From positions 2,332,501-2,396,500 of the forward strand of contig NZ_CP009122.1 of assembly GCF_000803645.1 (NCBI RefSeq): DNA of 64,000 nucleotides, in the 5' to 3' direction. Source of the stretch: Sphingopyxis fribergensis. Its GTDB lineage: Bacteria > Pseudomonadota > Alphaproteobacteria > Sphingomonadales > Sphingomonadaceae. The notes below the pieces were generated by a model, which worked only from the letters and a program-made list of their open reading frames with translations, was not told the DNA's origin and searched no databases. Shown here piece after piece: positions 63,384 through 64,000 of this stretch; position 1 is the stretch's first letter, and every line of letters begins with the position of its first letter. A program made the position numbers and the translations under genes.

Positions 63384-63782
63384 ATGAAAAAGCTGGTCCT
63401 GCTTGCCGCGCTCACCGCTCTGTCAGCCTGTTCGCAAAAAGCTGCAGAATCGAGAGACGCCGCCGCGACGCCAACAGAAACCGCCGCGCCCGCGCCGACA
63501 GCCAATCCGGGCACCGCGCCGGGCAGCTATGACGTCAAACTGGCCGATGGCACGGTGGCTTCGACGGTCATCAACGCCGATGGTACATATGTCGACACCG
63601 ACGCGACGGGAAAGACCGTCAAAAAGGGCAAGTTCGCGCACAAGGACGGCGAGGATTGCTTCGATCCCGACGGCGACGAAGCCGAGGAATGCTGGACCTT
63701 GTCGCCCGCAGCCGCCGATGGCAGCTTCACCGCGACAAATCCGGAGGGCACAACCGTAACCGTCACGCCCAAGAAGAGCTGA
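63384..63782 (+). CDS. Small lipoprotein, function unknown
   Basis: A 132-aa protein beginning MKKLVLLAALTALSACSQ with lipobox LSAC, so Cys16 should be lipidated. A low-complexity Ala/Thr/Pro linker (~25-48) precedes a small beta-rich domain at ~50-130 (VKLADGTVASTVINADGTYV) with two cysteines, in DCFDPDGDEAEECW, that may pair. GGGAG lies about 8 nt before ATG 63384; the in-frame upstream ATG at 63306 would destroy the signal. No family recognised. Confidence 0.8.
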   Translation: MKKLVLLAALTALSACSQKAAESRDAAATPTETAAPAPTANPGTAPGSYDVKLADGTVASTVINADGTYVDTDATGKTVKKGKFAHKDGEDCFDPDGDEAEECWTLSPAAADGSFTATNPEGTTVTVTPKKS

Positions 63783-63825
63783 CCGGGCAGCAGGACCAGC
63801 GACCGCCCGATATTCGGAGCGAGCT

Positions 63826-64000
63826 CAGTCGCCCCATATATGGTCGGTCTGGATCCAGCCCTTGCGGCCTTTGACATCGAACCGGCACCAGCCGTCCTCG
63901 CATTCGGTGATGCGGCCGACGACGCCCGGCTCGGCGCGATAGGCGACCGCCGCCGAGATGCTGGCGTCTTCGCGCATCGGCCGGATGTCGCCGGTGACGA
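63826..64000 (-). CDS. SH3-like domain protein, C-terminal part (5' end outside window)
   Basis: The last 58 codons of a minus-strand gene read VTGDIRPMREDASISAAVAY, then CEDGWCRFDVKGRKGWIQTDHIWGD and stop at 63826. The spacing of the two Cys, GWCRF and GWI...WG, is typical of bacterial SH3-like (SH3_4) domains found in secreted or periplasmic proteins. The rest lies beyond the right edge. Confidence 0.75.

Overview
The window reads as chromosomal DNA of a high-GC alphaproteobacterium, most likely a sphingomonad of the Sphingopyxis/Sphingomonas type. The evidence is the GC-rich codon use, a TonB-dependent receptor with a sphingomonad-style plug, very large autotransporters, a coniferyl-aldehyde-type dehydrogenase and intergenic palindromes of the GAGCTTGTCGAAG and CTCTCCCCTGAAGGGGAGAG kind. 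The genus is an inference, because no rRNA or other marker gene lies in the window.

Layout. (1) 1-9046: a type I secretion locus. Two RTX proteins with paralogous C-terminal tails converge tail to tail at 440/444. The larger one (1603 aa, beta-helix plus RTX repeats) is divergent from an HlyB-like ABC exporter and an HlyD-like adaptor. (2) 9085-11859: a DUF1328 membrane peptide and an AsmA-family protein. (3) 11909-21014: a minus-strand catabolic and uptake cluster: carboxylesterase, SDR, TonB receptor, FAD-linked 2-hydroxyacid-type dehydrogenase, MFS transporter, AraC and GntR regulators, and an internally deleted ROK-kinase relic at the 3' end. Paired ACCTAT-type sites lie in front of both the receptor operon and the regulator operon. 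(4) 21127-43532: two giant autotransporters (5174 and 1957 aa) separated by a decayed IS5-type element. (5) 43878-46721: a 7TM sensor kinase and a LuxR-type response regulator whose 3' ends overlap. (6) 47200-56160: a sulfide/persulfide island. A peroxiredoxin and an ArsR regulator are divergent from a persulfide-dioxygenase-like MBL protein, two YeeE-type membrane proteins, a sulfurtransferase-like/sulfide:quinone oxidoreductase fusion, a TauE exporter, a second peroxiredoxin, DoxX and a cyanide-insensitive-type bd quinol oxidase with a 35-aa DUF2474 subunit. (7) 56621-64000: tRNA-Leu(CAA), an aldehyde dehydrogenase, an IS91-type transposase with a tyrosine recombinase, a thiolase, an RcnB-like protein, a lipoprotein and the end of an SH3-domain protein.

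How the parts may work together. In the sulfide island SQR would oxidise sulfide and pass electrons to quinone. The MBL enzyme would oxidise the resulting persulfide to sulfite, and TauE would export sulfite. The bd oxidase, a type generally resistant to sulfide and cyanide, would re-oxidise quinol while haem-copper oxidases are poisoned. A palindrome over the -10 box of the divergent promoter is the likely ArsR operator. This single-transcript coupling, with the SQR fusion, is the most interesting system in the window. The two adhesin-type systems (RTX/T1SS and autotransporters) and the two-component pair suggest a surface or biofilm lifestyle; that is inference.
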